Below are positions 49,681-59,900 of a DNA stretch of 64,000 nucleotides, piece after piece (within the stretch, counting starts at the first letter, position 1; every line of letters begins with the position of its first letter). Source of the DNA: Lichenostomus cassidix (lineage: Eukaryota; Chordata; Aves; Passeriformes; Meliphagidae); assembly GCA_008360975.2 (NCBI GenBank), contig CM039202.1, positions 4,722,128 to 4,786,127 of the forward strand. Reading direction: 5' to 3'. The notes under the pieces were generated by a model that was given only the letters and a program-made list of their open reading frames with translations, had not been told where the DNA came from and ran no database searches. The position numbers were made by a program, and so were the translations under genes.

Positions 49681-50900
49681 ATTCCTTCCTCACTGGCTCC
49701 GTTCATTTCCCCTCAAGGCACAACCCCTGCAAACCCCATTTCCACCAGCCCCTTCTCCGCCCCTCACCCCTCATTTTTCCCTCAATATTTAATTCCCCTC
49801 CCTCCAACTTGGAGCATTTCCCAGCTTTTCCCAACACAGAAAAGGAACAAACCCCAGCTAAAGGGGTTCGACCCCCCCAGCTGCTCCCAGTGGTGAACCC
49901 AGCTGAGCAGCTGGGCACAGACCCATTTTTGGGGTGACTTTACATCTCCCTGCCCTCAGATTAATTTGTCAAATGCCAGAATTATGCCCAGATCGGGGCA
50001 GGAATAATGGGATTATCCAGAGCCTGCTGCGGGATAGGGAAGCTTATTACAGAGCATTAAAGAGAAGAAAATTAGGTTTTTCTAAGTTCTTAGAAAAACC
50101 TCAATTAACTTCCAGGTGCCTCTGAAGCTCATTTTAGGGTCATTTTGGGATTTCTTTACAATTTGCTCCACACCTTCACTCTCTTCATGGACACAAAACA
50201 ACTTCCAGGATCCCAGAGCAGCTGGAGATGGCATCCAGCCTCCACAGGGGTTTTCATGTTTGGGGAACTTGAGTCACAGCAGCCCCAAACCTGCACAGGG
50301 GACACATCCACGCCCCACACACACCAAAGAGCACCCACTCCCTTCTGGAGCCCCCAAATCCCCCAGGAAAACCAGGATGAGCCCCCTTGGAGGGTTTTTC
50401 CCCATGAAAACACTAGAGGAGAGGGAAAATCCATGCCGGTGGTGGGAGTGGGATGAGGTCGCCCTCATAGTGGATAACAAAAGGTGACCTGACATTTCTT
50501 TTAGGTGTAAAAAGGGAGGTTTTACCATTGTTTTTCCAGCTGCCCGGAGTTTTCCAGCATGTCAGAGGCTAACAGTGCCACCTACCGAGCCAGGCTTTGT
50601 GTAATTAAATCTCATATTTCTATTTTCTCCACACAAAAGTGCTTCCCACATTTTTAGGAACACACAAGGCTTCTCAATTGAATGCATTTCTCTCTGGAGC
50701 GAATCCAGGTGCCCATCGGTGCCAAGTCCCCAAACGTCCCTCAGGATGGTTTGGGGGGCCTTTTGTGGGCTCAGGGCTTTGTGGATACCAGGTTGGGATG
50801 GTGAGTGGGGGAAACTGAGGCACAGCATGGGATCAGGATTTTGTGGATACCAGGCTGGGATGGTGGGTGAGGAAACTGAGGCACAGCCAGAGCTTGTTAG
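49681..50900. other. Intergenic segment upstream of FIGLA
   Basis: Contains an AT-rich block (49930-50110) with ATTAATTTGTCAAATG and GGGATTATCC that looks like a possible conserved noncoding element. Two copies of a unit containing TTTGTGGATACCAGGTTGGG lie at about 50780-50880. No gene recognised. Confidence 0.4.
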
Positions 50901-50914
50901 GCCCAGATGGGTCC

Positions 50915-50947
50915 CACCTGTGGCTCATTTGATCCCAGCTATTTAAG
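50915..50947 (+). promoter_or_regulatory. FIGLA: FIGLA core promoter: E-box plus TATA-like box
   Basis: E-box CACCTG at 50915-50920 and TATTTAAG at 50940-50947, about 75 bases upstream of the FIGLA ATG. The spacing fits a short 5' UTR starting near 50970. E-boxes (CANNTG) are the sites bound by bHLH dimers such as FIGLA-E12. Self-regulation is only a guess. Confidence 0.45.
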
Positions 50948-51019
50948 GCCGTTTTTCACCAATTCTTCCTTATTTTGAGTGTTACCTCAGGGGGGTTGCA
51001 GCTTCAGTGCTTTTCTGGG

Positions 51020-51457
51020 ATGGGGGAGCCCAGTGGAGCCAGGGTGGTCCCACAGCCCTCTGGGGTCCTGGAGACACCGGGGATACTGAAGCCTCCAGAG
51101 GTCCTGGAGCCCTCAGTGACCTCACAGCCCCCAGGGGTCCCACAGCCTCCAGAGGTTCTGGAGCCCCTGAAGGTCCCAGAGTCCTCAGGGGCCTCACAGC
51201 CTCCAGAGGTGCTGGAGCCCCCAGGGGCCTCACAAGCCCTGGGGGTCCCACAGCCTCCAGAGGTTCCGGGGGTCCTGCAGCCCACGCCGCCCCCCGAGGT
51301 GCTGGAGGAGCTCCTGAGTCAGCGCTTCGGGCCCCTGCCCTGCCCGGCCACCATCACCCGCCTGCGGCGTGGCCCTGACGGCAGGTACGAGCCCACCGGA
51401 GACCTGGCAGAGGTGCTGGAGCGGCGGCAGGCGGCCAACGCCAAGGAGAGAGAGAGG
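51020..51457 (+). CDS. FIGLA: FIGLA exon 1 with coding minisatellite
   Basis: 146 codons. PPEVLEP begins at residues 25, 43 and 61 (a PPEVPG variant at 79), a strict 18-residue period. It is followed by [17 protein letters not shown], which is the conserved FIGLA block. The exon ends in the basic region AANAKERER before donor GTGAGG. The starting frame is open upstream to 50975, but the first ATG in it is 51020. Confidence 0.88.
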
Positions 51458-54061
51458 GTGAGGGATCCCAGAACGTACTGAAGCCCCCCCCAGATCACAC
51501 GCTGGGGGCTGTGTCACATTGTGGTGGCACCCAGGGCTGCTCTAGGTGGGGACCTAGAGGTAGCACAGAGGCAGTGCTACCACAGGGGTGCTCGGAGGGA
51601 GGACTTTGGATTTGGGGGGAGGGGTTAATCCTGGGGGACCACAGCTAAATTTTAGGAGGGCCTGGTTTAGTCCTGTGTTGATCATCTTAATCCTGGGGGG
51701 CTCTGGTTAAATTTTAGGAGGGCTGAGTTTAATTCTGAAAAGCCCAGTTTGATCCTGGGGTAGAGGGGTTTGGTTTAATGCAGTGAAGTCTAGTTTAATC
51801 TTAGGAACCCCAATTCAATCCTGAGGGACACAGTTTAATTATGGGATCCCAGTTTAATCCTAGAGGGGTTGGTTTAATCCCAAGCACCCACATTTTATTC
51901 TGGGGTGGTCCAATTTAATCCTGGAAGGGGACACTTTAGTTCTGGTAAACCCAGTTATATCTAGGAGGTGCCAGTTTCATTCTAGAAGGGCCACAGTTAA
52001 ATTCTGGTCTCAGTTTAATTCTAGGAGGGCCATGTTTAGTCCTGGTGAGCCCAGTTAAATCCTAATTTAAAGGCCCCATTTTAACTCTAGGAGAGCCCAG
52101 ATTAATCATGGAAGGGACTGGTTTAATTTTGGGGTTCCAGTTTTAATTCTGATATGGGGCCTAGTTTACATTTGGGGAGCCCAGTTTTATTCTCAAAGCA
52201 TCCAGTTTAATTCTAGGAGGTCTGGGTTTAATTCTGGGGAGCCCTGTTTAAACTTGTAAAGGCCCCAGTTCAATCTTGCAGAGTCCAGTTTAATCCTGGA
52301 GACCCCAGTTTGAGTCTATGAAGGACCAACTTTAGTTTGGAGGGGTCAGTTTAATTCTGAGGGGACCCCAGTTTTTATTCTGGTGGGTCTGGTTTAATCC
52401 TGGTGAGCCCAGTTGAATCCTGGGGGGTTCCCAGTGTCATCTTGAGGGATCCCAGTTTGATCCGGGGGGGGGTCTTGGTCTAACTCAGGGCTCTTGGTGT
52501 CCCCTCGTGGCCTCTAAGAGGGTCCCTTTGGGGTTCCCCCTCGGTTTCTAACCATGTCGCCTCAGAGTCCCCCTCGGTCTCTAACTGGGGTCCCTTTGGG
52601 CTCCCCTTTAAGTCTCTGACTGGGTCCCCGGGGGTCCCTGTGTCCTGCAGATCCGGAATCTCAACAGTGGCTTCTCCCAGCTCCGGACACTGGTACCGCT
52701 GGTGCCGCGGGACCGCCGGCCCAGCAAGGCCGACACGCTGCGGGCAGCTGCCCAGTACATCCGCCTGCTGCGGGAAGTGCTGCAGGATGCGGGGGGCTGC
52801 CAGGTGGGTATCCCAAAACTGCCTCCTGAAACACCACCCTGTTGTGGGATGCAGGGGGCTGCCAGGGGGGGTACCCTAAAACTGCCCCCTGATTCCCCCA
52901 ACCCTCCATAATGTAGGATTTGGAGGTGCTGATGGAGGTTTTGTTGCTATTTTTCATAATAGAATTAATAATTCAATTTATTTTTAAATACAATTACGTT
53001 TTGGCAGGGCACCCCAGAACTTATAATTGGAATTTTGGGGGGATAATAGGGATTTTTCTTGTGATTTTTCAGGTTGTAATTTATAATTCAATTCATTTTT
53101 AATAATGTTTTTGTGGGGCACACCAAAACTGACCCCTAGTCTCCAGCCCCCCTTATAATCTGGAATTTGGTGGGACTGATAAGGGGGACACCTGGTTGGG
53201 GATGGGACACGTAGAGGGGGGGACAGATTTCTTCCAATTTCTTCTGATTTTTCAGTTTGGAATTCAGTATAAGATTAACAATAAATATAATTATTGGGGG
53301 GGACACCCCAAAATTTACCTCCAACATCCTGGGACTCCAAAACTGACCCTCCACTTTCAAATTTCTCTATTGTGTTGGGATTTGGGGAGGCTCATGAGAT
53401 TTTCCTTGATATTTTTCTGCTTGAAATGAATTTAATAATCAAAAATAAATTGAATTATTATTTGAGGAGGGACCATAAAACTGACTCCCACCTCTGGGGA
53501 CCCCAAAACAGTCCCCACTCTTCCTGACCTCCCCTATAATGTCGGCTTTGGGGGATTTTTATTCTCATTTTTCGGGTTGGAATTAATTTAAAAATTAAAT
53601 TGAATTGTTATTGCGGGTAAGCCCCAAAACTGACCCACAACCCCCCTATAATGTGGGGGCTTATGGGCCTGGTGGGGATGTTCCTGCTTGAAGTTTTTGA
53701 GGTTAAAATTAATTTAATAATTAAATTGAATTCTTTGGGAGGTGGTTGTTATTATTGGAGGGCCACCCCCCAGTTTTAATATATTTTTAAATTCCCTTTT
53801 TCCCAGGAACTCAACAGGAGCAGGAGTTGGAGGGACACTGGGGGGATGTCCCGGGGGGGGCCGCCTGAGACCTGGCCTGGCAGTGTCCCCACATGCTCAT
53901 GGGGACCCCGTGCTCCTGCCCCCCCACCCTGGGGCACTGCCAAAGAGTGGGGGGATGGTGAGTGGGGGGCACCCCGACGGGGTCGGAGCACCCTGGGAGT
54001 GGGGGGAGGCACCAGGGGGTGGAACACCCTGGCAATAGAGGGGAGCTCTGGGTGGGGATAG
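51020..54061 (+). CDS. FIGLA: FIGLA, folliculogenesis-specific bHLH factor (3' end uncertain)
   Basis: Oocyte transcription factor that pairs with E12-type bHLH proteins at E-boxes of zona pellucida genes. Exon 1 (51020-51457) and exon 2 (52651-52803) join in phase 0. They give the basic region [13 protein letters not shown] and helix-loop-helix [29 protein letters not shown] and [14 protein letters not shown]. The segment [10 protein letters not shown] before it matches the FIGLA-specific N-terminal block. The N-terminus is about 80 residues longer than I recall for human because of an 18-residue tandem repeat. The start ATG at 51020 has G at -3 and +4. The last exon is not recognised: a candidate starts at 53807. 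Adjacency to ADD2 on the same strand supports the assignment. Confidence 0.87.
51092..51289 (+). repeat. FIGLA: 54-bp coding minisatellite in FIGLA
   Basis: Three full 54-nt units (51092-51145, 51146-51199, 51200-51253) and a partial one. The core is CCTCCAGAGGTCCTGGAGCC with one to three changes per copy. The period is a multiple of three, so frame is kept. Confidence 0.9.
51590..52490. repeat. Minisatellite filling FIGLA intron 1
   Basis: Roughly 900 bp of degenerate 20-30 bp units built on CCAGTTTAATCCTGGGGG. Occupies most of the 1.2-kb intron. Confidence 0.92.
52651..52803 (+). CDS. FIGLA: FIGLA exon 2 (helix-loop-helix)
   Basis: 51 codons from acceptor TCCTGCAG to donor GTGGGT. Helix 1 [18 protein letters not shown], loop [11 protein letters not shown], helix 2 [18 protein letters not shown]. 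The invariant lysine-hydrophobic start of helix 2 (SKADTLRAA) is present. The end of this exon and its donor are duplicated 62 bases downstream. Confidence 0.9.
52785..52895 (+). repeat. Tandem duplication of FIGLA exon 2 end plus splice donor
   Basis: GGATGCGGGGGGCTGCCAG at 52785 spans the exon end. GGATGCAGGGGGCTGCCAG recurs at 52847, followed by a donor-like GGGGGGTACC and the same CCTAAAACTGCCCCCTGA downstream. The period is 62 bases. The second donor is mutated. Confidence 0.85.
52904..53770. repeat. Tandem array of 120-245 bp units in FIGLA intron 2
   Basis: Each unit has TATAATGTGGGATTTGG, a TTTTTCAGGTTGGAATT stretch, AATTTAATAATTAAATTG and CACCCCAAAACTGACCC. Starts are near 52909, 53154, 53369, 53535 and 53651. 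The TTTTTCAGG parts mimic splice acceptors. Confidence 0.8.
53807..54061 (+). CDS. FIGLA: Candidate FIGLA 3' exon
   Basis: Strong acceptor CCCTTTTTCCCAG ends at 53806. In the phase required by exon 2 the frame runs [13 protein letters not shown] and on to TAG at 54059-54061. A donor GTGAGT at 53958 could instead splice onward. A second AG at 53816-53817 would give the short acidic end [16 protein letters not shown] with TGA at 53866. I cannot match any version to the FIGLA C-terminus, so this is tentative. Confidence 0.3.
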   Translation, partial: ELNRSRSWRDTGGMSRGGPPETWPGSVPTCSWGPRAPAPPPWGTAKEWGDGEWGAPRRGRSTLGVGGGTRGWNTLAIEGSSGWG

Positions 54062-54260
54062 AGCACCTTGGGGGGCACCCTGGGAATTTGGGGGGGGGGC
54101 GCACCTTGTGGGGATTAGAGCACCTTGGGGGGTACGGGGGGGGGGGCAGAACACCTTGGGGGACACCCTGCTGGTTTGGGGTGTTGCCTGGGTGGGACTA
54201 GAGCAGCCTGGAGGGACAGAAAACTTGGGGGGGGGCACTTGGGGGGCGCAGAACAGCTGG
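53945..54260. repeat. G-rich minisatellite
   Basis: Units of about 40-50 bp with GAGCACCTTGGGGGGCACCC, TGGAACACCCTGG and long G runs. Strong G-quadruplex potential on the plus strand. Confidence 0.8.
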
Positions 54261-54677
54261 GAGGGCACCCATGGACTCAGGGTTAGCAGGATTGTGGGTA
54301 ATACCAATATAAACAAGGGGTGCTTCAAATTACTTTTTCCCAAAAAATATTCCAAAGGTGTGAAAAATCTTTTTTTCTCTTTTTTTAAGGTTTTTCCTTA
54401 CATCCCTAAAAATCCGGGGGGTTCCACATGGGTCTCCCCCGACAGCCAAGGTCAAGGCTCCAGCCCCTATTTTCGGGTCACACTCCTGTCCTAGAGCCCT
54501 GCGCCCCATGAAACCAGCACCCCAAAATTTGGGGGGCAGGGGGTCCGTCACCCTTAAAACGAGGGGGTTGGGAGGGCAACGCTGTAATTAATTGCTTTGT
54601 GAAATTGTAATCAGCTGCTACTCCCCCCCAGGTGAGGGCACATTAATGATTATTAATATAAACCCAATTAATGGCAT

Positions 54678-54683
54678 AATAAA
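54678..54683 (+). terminator. FIGLA: Candidate FIGLA polyadenylation signal AATAAA
   Basis: AATAAA followed by TGGTTTTGGGGG and TTGTTTATTTG within 60 bases. It is the first canonical signal after the FIGLA exons. Confidence 0.4.
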
Positions 54684-54699
54684 AAGGGATTGTCGGAGC

Positions 54700-55724
54700 G
54701 TTAGCGCTGGTTTTGGGGGTCCCCCCTTGTTTATTTGCAAGGATTGAGTTCCCGGGGGCGGGGGGGAGGGCGGGGCGGGGGGAGGTGCGGGGACACGCGT
54801 GGTGTGTCGGGGGGGGGGCGGCCCTTTGTCAGGATGCTCTGAGGAGGAGGAGGAGGAAGGTGGGTGATGGCAGCAGCCCCCGGCCGCAGCATCCCTCGGG
54901 GAGGAGGGGGGGATTTAGGGAGGGTGGGGGACCGGCTGGATGACCCCCCCCCCTTTTCCCCACCCCACCCCCAGCTAGCTGCATGCAGGTATGGGGGGGG
55001 CTGCATCCCACCCCTCCCTCCTTTCCCAGGCCTTCATCCTTCGGTGGTACCCGACCCCACCCCTCCCCCCATCCCCACCCCCAAGGGGGGGAGATGCTGC
55101 AAACCCCCCAGATCCATCCCGGTTTTCATCCCGGTTTTTCCTTCCCCCCCCCCCCCCTCCCCCCCCGCCCTGCGGCTGCCGCAGCGGCGCTGGGCGCGGC
55201 GAGGGCGGAGGCGGGGTGGGGGATGCTGGGAGGGGGATCATTTGGGGGTCCCTACCCCAGTCCCCTGAGAGTCCCTCGCGTTCTCCTGGGGCTGCTCGGG
55301 GCCTGCGGCCTGGGGTCATCGGGGCCCCCCTGGATTTATTCCAGCCATGGTCCCCCGTTCCCGCTGAGCCAGGTGTGCTCCGAGCACCAAAATTTGTGGG
55401 GTCTCCCCTTCTGCACTGAGTGATGGGGGGAGGGGAGGGGGGGAGGGTCAACCCCTGGGATTTGGGGGACCAGCTCCACCCTGTGTGTTGGGGGTGCCGT
55501 GGGTCTCTTGGGGGGTCTCTTGGGGGGCTCTTGGCAGCAGCACGCCCAAAGCGCCTCAGTGACGGTGACCTGAAGGGGATGGGAGGGTCGTTTATGGGGT
55601 CGGCGGGCCGGGGGGGGAGGGGGAGGCTGTGAACCCCCACACTGGCGGCGGCAGTGCGGCGCCGACCCCGCGATGGTGGGTGACCCCAGTTCGGGAGTGG
55701 GATCGTGGGGGAGCGCCCATGAGT
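54700..55724 (+). promoter_or_regulatory. GC-rich FIGLA-ADD2 spacer, candidate ADD2 upstream promoter
   Basis: Long G and C runs with CpG-bearing stretches (54740-55300 and 55600-55680). GCGGCGCCGACCCCGCGATG followed by GTGGGT at about 55676 could be a noncoding first exon with its donor. No TATA box. Human ADD2 has upstream noncoding exons, so this placement is plausible but unproved. Confidence 0.3.
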
Positions 55725-56490
55725 ATGCTGGGCTGTGCCCGTTGCTCCCATGGCTGAGCCAAGCTGTGCCCGTTCTCGGCTCCTATCAGGTGCACCAAGT
55801 GGTTCCCGTTCTCAGCCACCACCCCACTGGTGCCCCCAGCTGTGCCTGTTCTTGGCCACCACCCACATCAGTGTGTTGAGCTGTGCCCGTTCTCAGCAGC
55901 CTCTCCCATTGGTGCACTGCGCTGGGGCCGTTCTCATCTCCCATCAGTGCACTGAGCTGTGCCCGTCCTCAGCCGCTGCTCCCAGCGGTGTGCCAAGCTG
56001 TCCGTTCTCAGCTCCCACTGATGCACTGACTCATGCATGTTCTCAGCTGCCGCTTCCATTGGTGCACTGAGCTGTGCCCGTTCTCAACTGCTGCGCCCAT
56101 TTGTGTGCTGAGCTGTGCCTGTTGTCAGCCCCCGCTTCAACTGAACTGTGCCTGTTCCTGGCTGCCATTCCCATTAATGTGCTGAGCTGTGTCTATTCTT
56201 GGCACCTGCTCCCACCCGTTGGTGCACTGAGTTGTGCCTGTTCTCAGTTGCTGCTGCTCCCATCGGAGCATTCACTGAGCTGTGTCTGTCCTCAGCTCCC
56301 TGTCCCCCTAAGTGAACCCCAATTCTCAGCCGGGGATCCCATTGGTGCACTGAGCTATGCCCGTTCTCGGCTGCTGCACCTATCAGCGCACTGAGCTGTG
56401 CCCGTTCTCAGCCGGGGATCCCTTCAGTGCACTGAGCTATGCCTGTTCTCAGCTCCCATCAGTGCGCTGAGCTGCGCCCGTTCTCAGCTG
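55725..56490. repeat. Minisatellite of GTGCACTGAGCTGTGCCCGTTCTCAG type
   Basis: About 770 bp of degenerate 40-45 bp units. Each has TGCACTGAGCTGTGCC, a GTTCTCAGC core and a CTCCCAT-type tail. The same core reappears in ADD2 intron 7 (about 61436-61515). Confidence 0.92.
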
Positions 56491-56621
56491 TGACGTTCTC
56501 AAGGGGGTGTAACCCAGCCTGAGCAGTGCCGCCAGCGGGGGACCGCCACCACCGCCGCCGAGTGTCCCCAGCCTGTCCCCTCGTTCCCCGAAGGCGCTGG
56601 CCAGGGCGGGGGCCACGCGGA

Positions 56622-56631
56622 CCTTATCTGC
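56622..56631 (+). promoter_or_regulatory. GATA-factor motif upstream of the ADD2 first coding exon
   Basis: CCTTATCTGC is the reverse of an AGATAAG GATA site. It lies about 95 bases before the coding exon and next to GGGCGGGGGCC. ADD2 is strongly erythroid, where GATA1/KLF1 pairs are typical. Motif-level evidence only. Confidence 0.3.
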
Positions 56632-56724
56632 CCGGCACAGCTGTGCGGTGTTTTCGGTGCTTTCTCCCCAATCTGTATTTTGGGGGTGCCGGGGGTGACG
56701 CCACGTGTCCCCGTGTCCTGCAGG

Positions 56725-56901
56725 ATGAGCACGGCCGCCAGCCCCGAGCCCCTGCCCGAGCCCCCCGCCCCCGGGCCCCGCTGCCCCCCTCAGGAGGACG
56801 CCGAGTTCCTGCGGGAGCGGAGCGGGGGCGGGGAGGACCTGCGCCAGGACTTCAACCTCATGGAGCAGAAGAAGCGGGTGACAATGATCCTGCAGAGCCC
56901 G
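56725..56901 (+). CDS. ADD2: ADD2 coding exon 1 (start codon)
   Basis: Acceptor TGTCCTGCAG ends at 56723, one base before the ATG, so 5' UTR lies in upstream exon(s). Reads [17 protein letters not shown], then [20 protein letters not shown]. Ends in phase 0 at QSP with donor GTGAGC. Confidence 0.93.
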
Positions 56902-59900
56902 GTGAGCCCCCGGCCCCAAGCTGGCCCTCCTGTCCCCAGCCCCATTCCTCTCTTGTCCCCAACACCATCCCTCCTGCTCCCAACCCCGTTCTGCCTGTCC
57001 CTAATCTCGTCCCACCTATACCCAAAGCCTGTTCTTTGTGTCCCCAGCCTCTTCCCTTGCGTCCCCTAACCCATCCCTCCTGGCCCCAACCCCAGCTCTC
57101 TTGTCCCTGGCCCCATCCTTTGTTGTCCCCGCCCTATCCCTCCTGTCCCCAAGCCAATAGATGTCACCGCATGGTGGTGCATGTCCCCACCTGGCAATGT
57201 CACTGCCAAGGTGCAGCTGTCACTGAGCTGCCAGTGCCACTGCTGCCACTGTGCCAGCAAACCAGTGGTGTCACTGACATCAAGACGGTAATGCCACCAT
57301 CACCGTGCCACCAGTCTGGTCGTGTCACCATCACTGCGCCACCAAGCCAGTGGTGTCACTGACACCAAGATTGTAATGTCACCATTGCCGTGCCACCAAG
57401 CTGTCAATGTCATTGCCACCAAGCTGGTGATGCTGGCACCACCACTGAGCTACCAAGCTGTCAGTGCCACTGACACAAAGTCAGCAGTGCCACCAATCAC
57501 CATGTCACCAAGCTGCTGGTGTCACTGATACCCAGCTAGTGGTGCCACTATCACCATGTCACCAAGCTGGTGGTGCCACCATTGTCAAGGCAATGATGTC
57601 CCTGACACCAAACTGCCAGTGCCAGCATAACCGTGCCACCAAGCCAGAGGTGCCACTTCCACTGAGCCGGTGATGCTGGCCCCTGCCCCAATGTCCCCAA
57701 CGGTCCCATCCACCCCGTTGTCACCTTGTCCCCCGTGCTGCAGTCCTTCCGGGAGGAGCTGGAGAGCCTGATCCAGGAGCAGATGAAGAAGGGGAACAAC
57801 TCATCCCATGTGTGGGCACTGCGGCAGATCGCTGACTTCATGGCCACCACATCCCCCGCTGCCCTGCCCACCTCCCCCATGGGTATGTAGGGCTGGGGAT
57901 GGGATGGTTTGGAAACACTCATGAGGGGTTTAATTGAGGGGGATGGGGTTGGAAAACCCCCAAAATCTTGAGGGCCACCAAATCTTTGAGGGGCACCAAA
58001 ACCTTGGGAACTCCTAAAATTCTGGGGGTCACCACACCTTTGTGGCTTTGGGAATCATCAAACTTTTGGGGCCACAAAAACCTCTGGGACCTTCAGGGGC
58101 ATCAAATGCTTTGGGGCCACCAAACCTTTGGGACCTTGAGGACCCCGAAAACCCTTGGTGTCATCAAACCTTTAAGGCCTTTGGGGCCCACCAAACCTTG
58201 GGAGCCCCTAAACTTTTGAGACCCTGGGGACCCCCAAACATTTAGAATCATCAAATCTTTGGGACCTTTGGGATCTTGGAGTGCTACCTAACACCTGGGA
58301 ACCCCCAAACCCTTTAAGGACCCCCAGATCTTTGAGGCCATCAACCCTGGGGGACCACCAAACCTTTGAGGCCTTGGGGACCCCCTAAACCTTTGGAGCC
58401 ACCAAACCCGTGGGGCCTTGGGGATCCCTAAAACCTTTGGGGCCACCAAACCTTGAGGTCCAGCAAACCTTTGGATCCATCAAACCTTGACAGTCACTAA
58501 ACCCATTCCCACAACCATCTGCTTCCCTGTCCCTAGTAAGCCCCCGTGGTTTGGGGGGTCCCACCGCTGACAGGGGGTTCTTGATCCCCAGGGCTGGCAT
58601 CTGTCACCCCCATTAATGACCTGCACGGGACAGAGGGGCCGGTGCTGGCCAAGGGCGAGCGGCTGATGCGCTGCAAGGTGGGCAGCATCCACCGGCTGCT
58701 GGATCTCTATGGCTGGGCACAGCTGGGACATGCCGCTGTCACTGTGAGCACTCCAAAACCGAGATGGGGGAGCTGGAGTTGTTTTGGGGGCGTTTGAGGG
58801 GGATTTGGGGTTGTTCTGGGGGGATTTGTGGGGACTAGGGGGCTTTTGGGACCTGCTGGACCTATACAGGCTGGTCACAGCTGGGGCACATCATGTCACT
58901 GTGAACACCCCAGAACCCCTCTGGGGAGCTGGGGGATTGTGGAAGTTGGGGGAGGTTTGGGGTTGTTTGAGAGGGATGTTGGGGACAATTGCAGTTATTT
59001 TGGTGGAATTTGATGTTGTTTGGGGGTTTGGGACCTGCTGGAGCTGTATAACTGGGCACATCTGGGGCACACCCCTGCCACAGTGAGCACCCCAAAAACA
59101 GCACAGAAGGGCTGGGGGCTTTGTGTGAGTTGGATGTGTTTTGAGGGGAATTTGGGGTTTTTTAATGGTTTTAGGAGGGCTTGAAGTGTTATAGTTATTT
59201 TGGGAGAGGATGGGGAGGTTTTGGGACCTGCTGGACCTGCACAGCTGGGGCACATTCCATCACTGTGAGCACCCCAAAATCGGAACAGTGGGGATTGGGG
59301 AGTTTAAAGGGGATTGGGGGTTCTTTTGGGGGGATTTGGATGGAACTGGGAGGACTGCGACCTGCTGGAGCTGTGCAGCTGGGCACAGCTGGGACGTGCT
59401 GCCATCACCACGAGCACCCCAAAACTGGGATGGTGGGACTGGGGGGCTTTAGAGGGGTTTGGGGGGATTTGCATTAGTTTTGGGGGGTTGGGGAAATTCG
59501 GAGTGTTTAGGGGGGAATTGGGGGTTTTGGGGACCTGCTGATCCTGTATAATTGGGCACAGGTGGGGTACACTTGCAACACCATCAGCATGCTGGACAAG
59601 GGGGATTGGAGGGTTGGGTGTGTTTGGCAGGGTGCTGGGATTCTGGGAAGGTTGGGGGTTTTGGGGGGGGCGAGTTGAGGGAGTTCACTGAGGAAATTTG
59701 TGGTTTTTTGGGGCATGAGATTTTGGATTGGGGGTGGATGTTTTGGAGTTTCTTTTGGGGCAAGATGTGTTTCTGGAGGTTTGGGGAATTTTGGATGTCT
59801 TGGGTTTGGGAGGTTTTGGGGGGTTCTAGGAATTGGGGTTCTTTGGGGGGAATCTGAGGGTTTTATTGTATTTTGGGAGGGTTGGGAGCCTCTAAGATGG

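Noticed and set aside
51004..51285. Antisense ORF across FIGLA exon 1
   Set aside because: Shadow of the 54-bp repeat, which leaves several frames open. The plus frame joins a bHLH exon in phase.
54713..55751. Several 130-260 residue ORFs in both strands between FIGLA and ADD2
   Set aside because: Proline/glycine-rich translations of C and G runs, with no domain and no consistent splicing.
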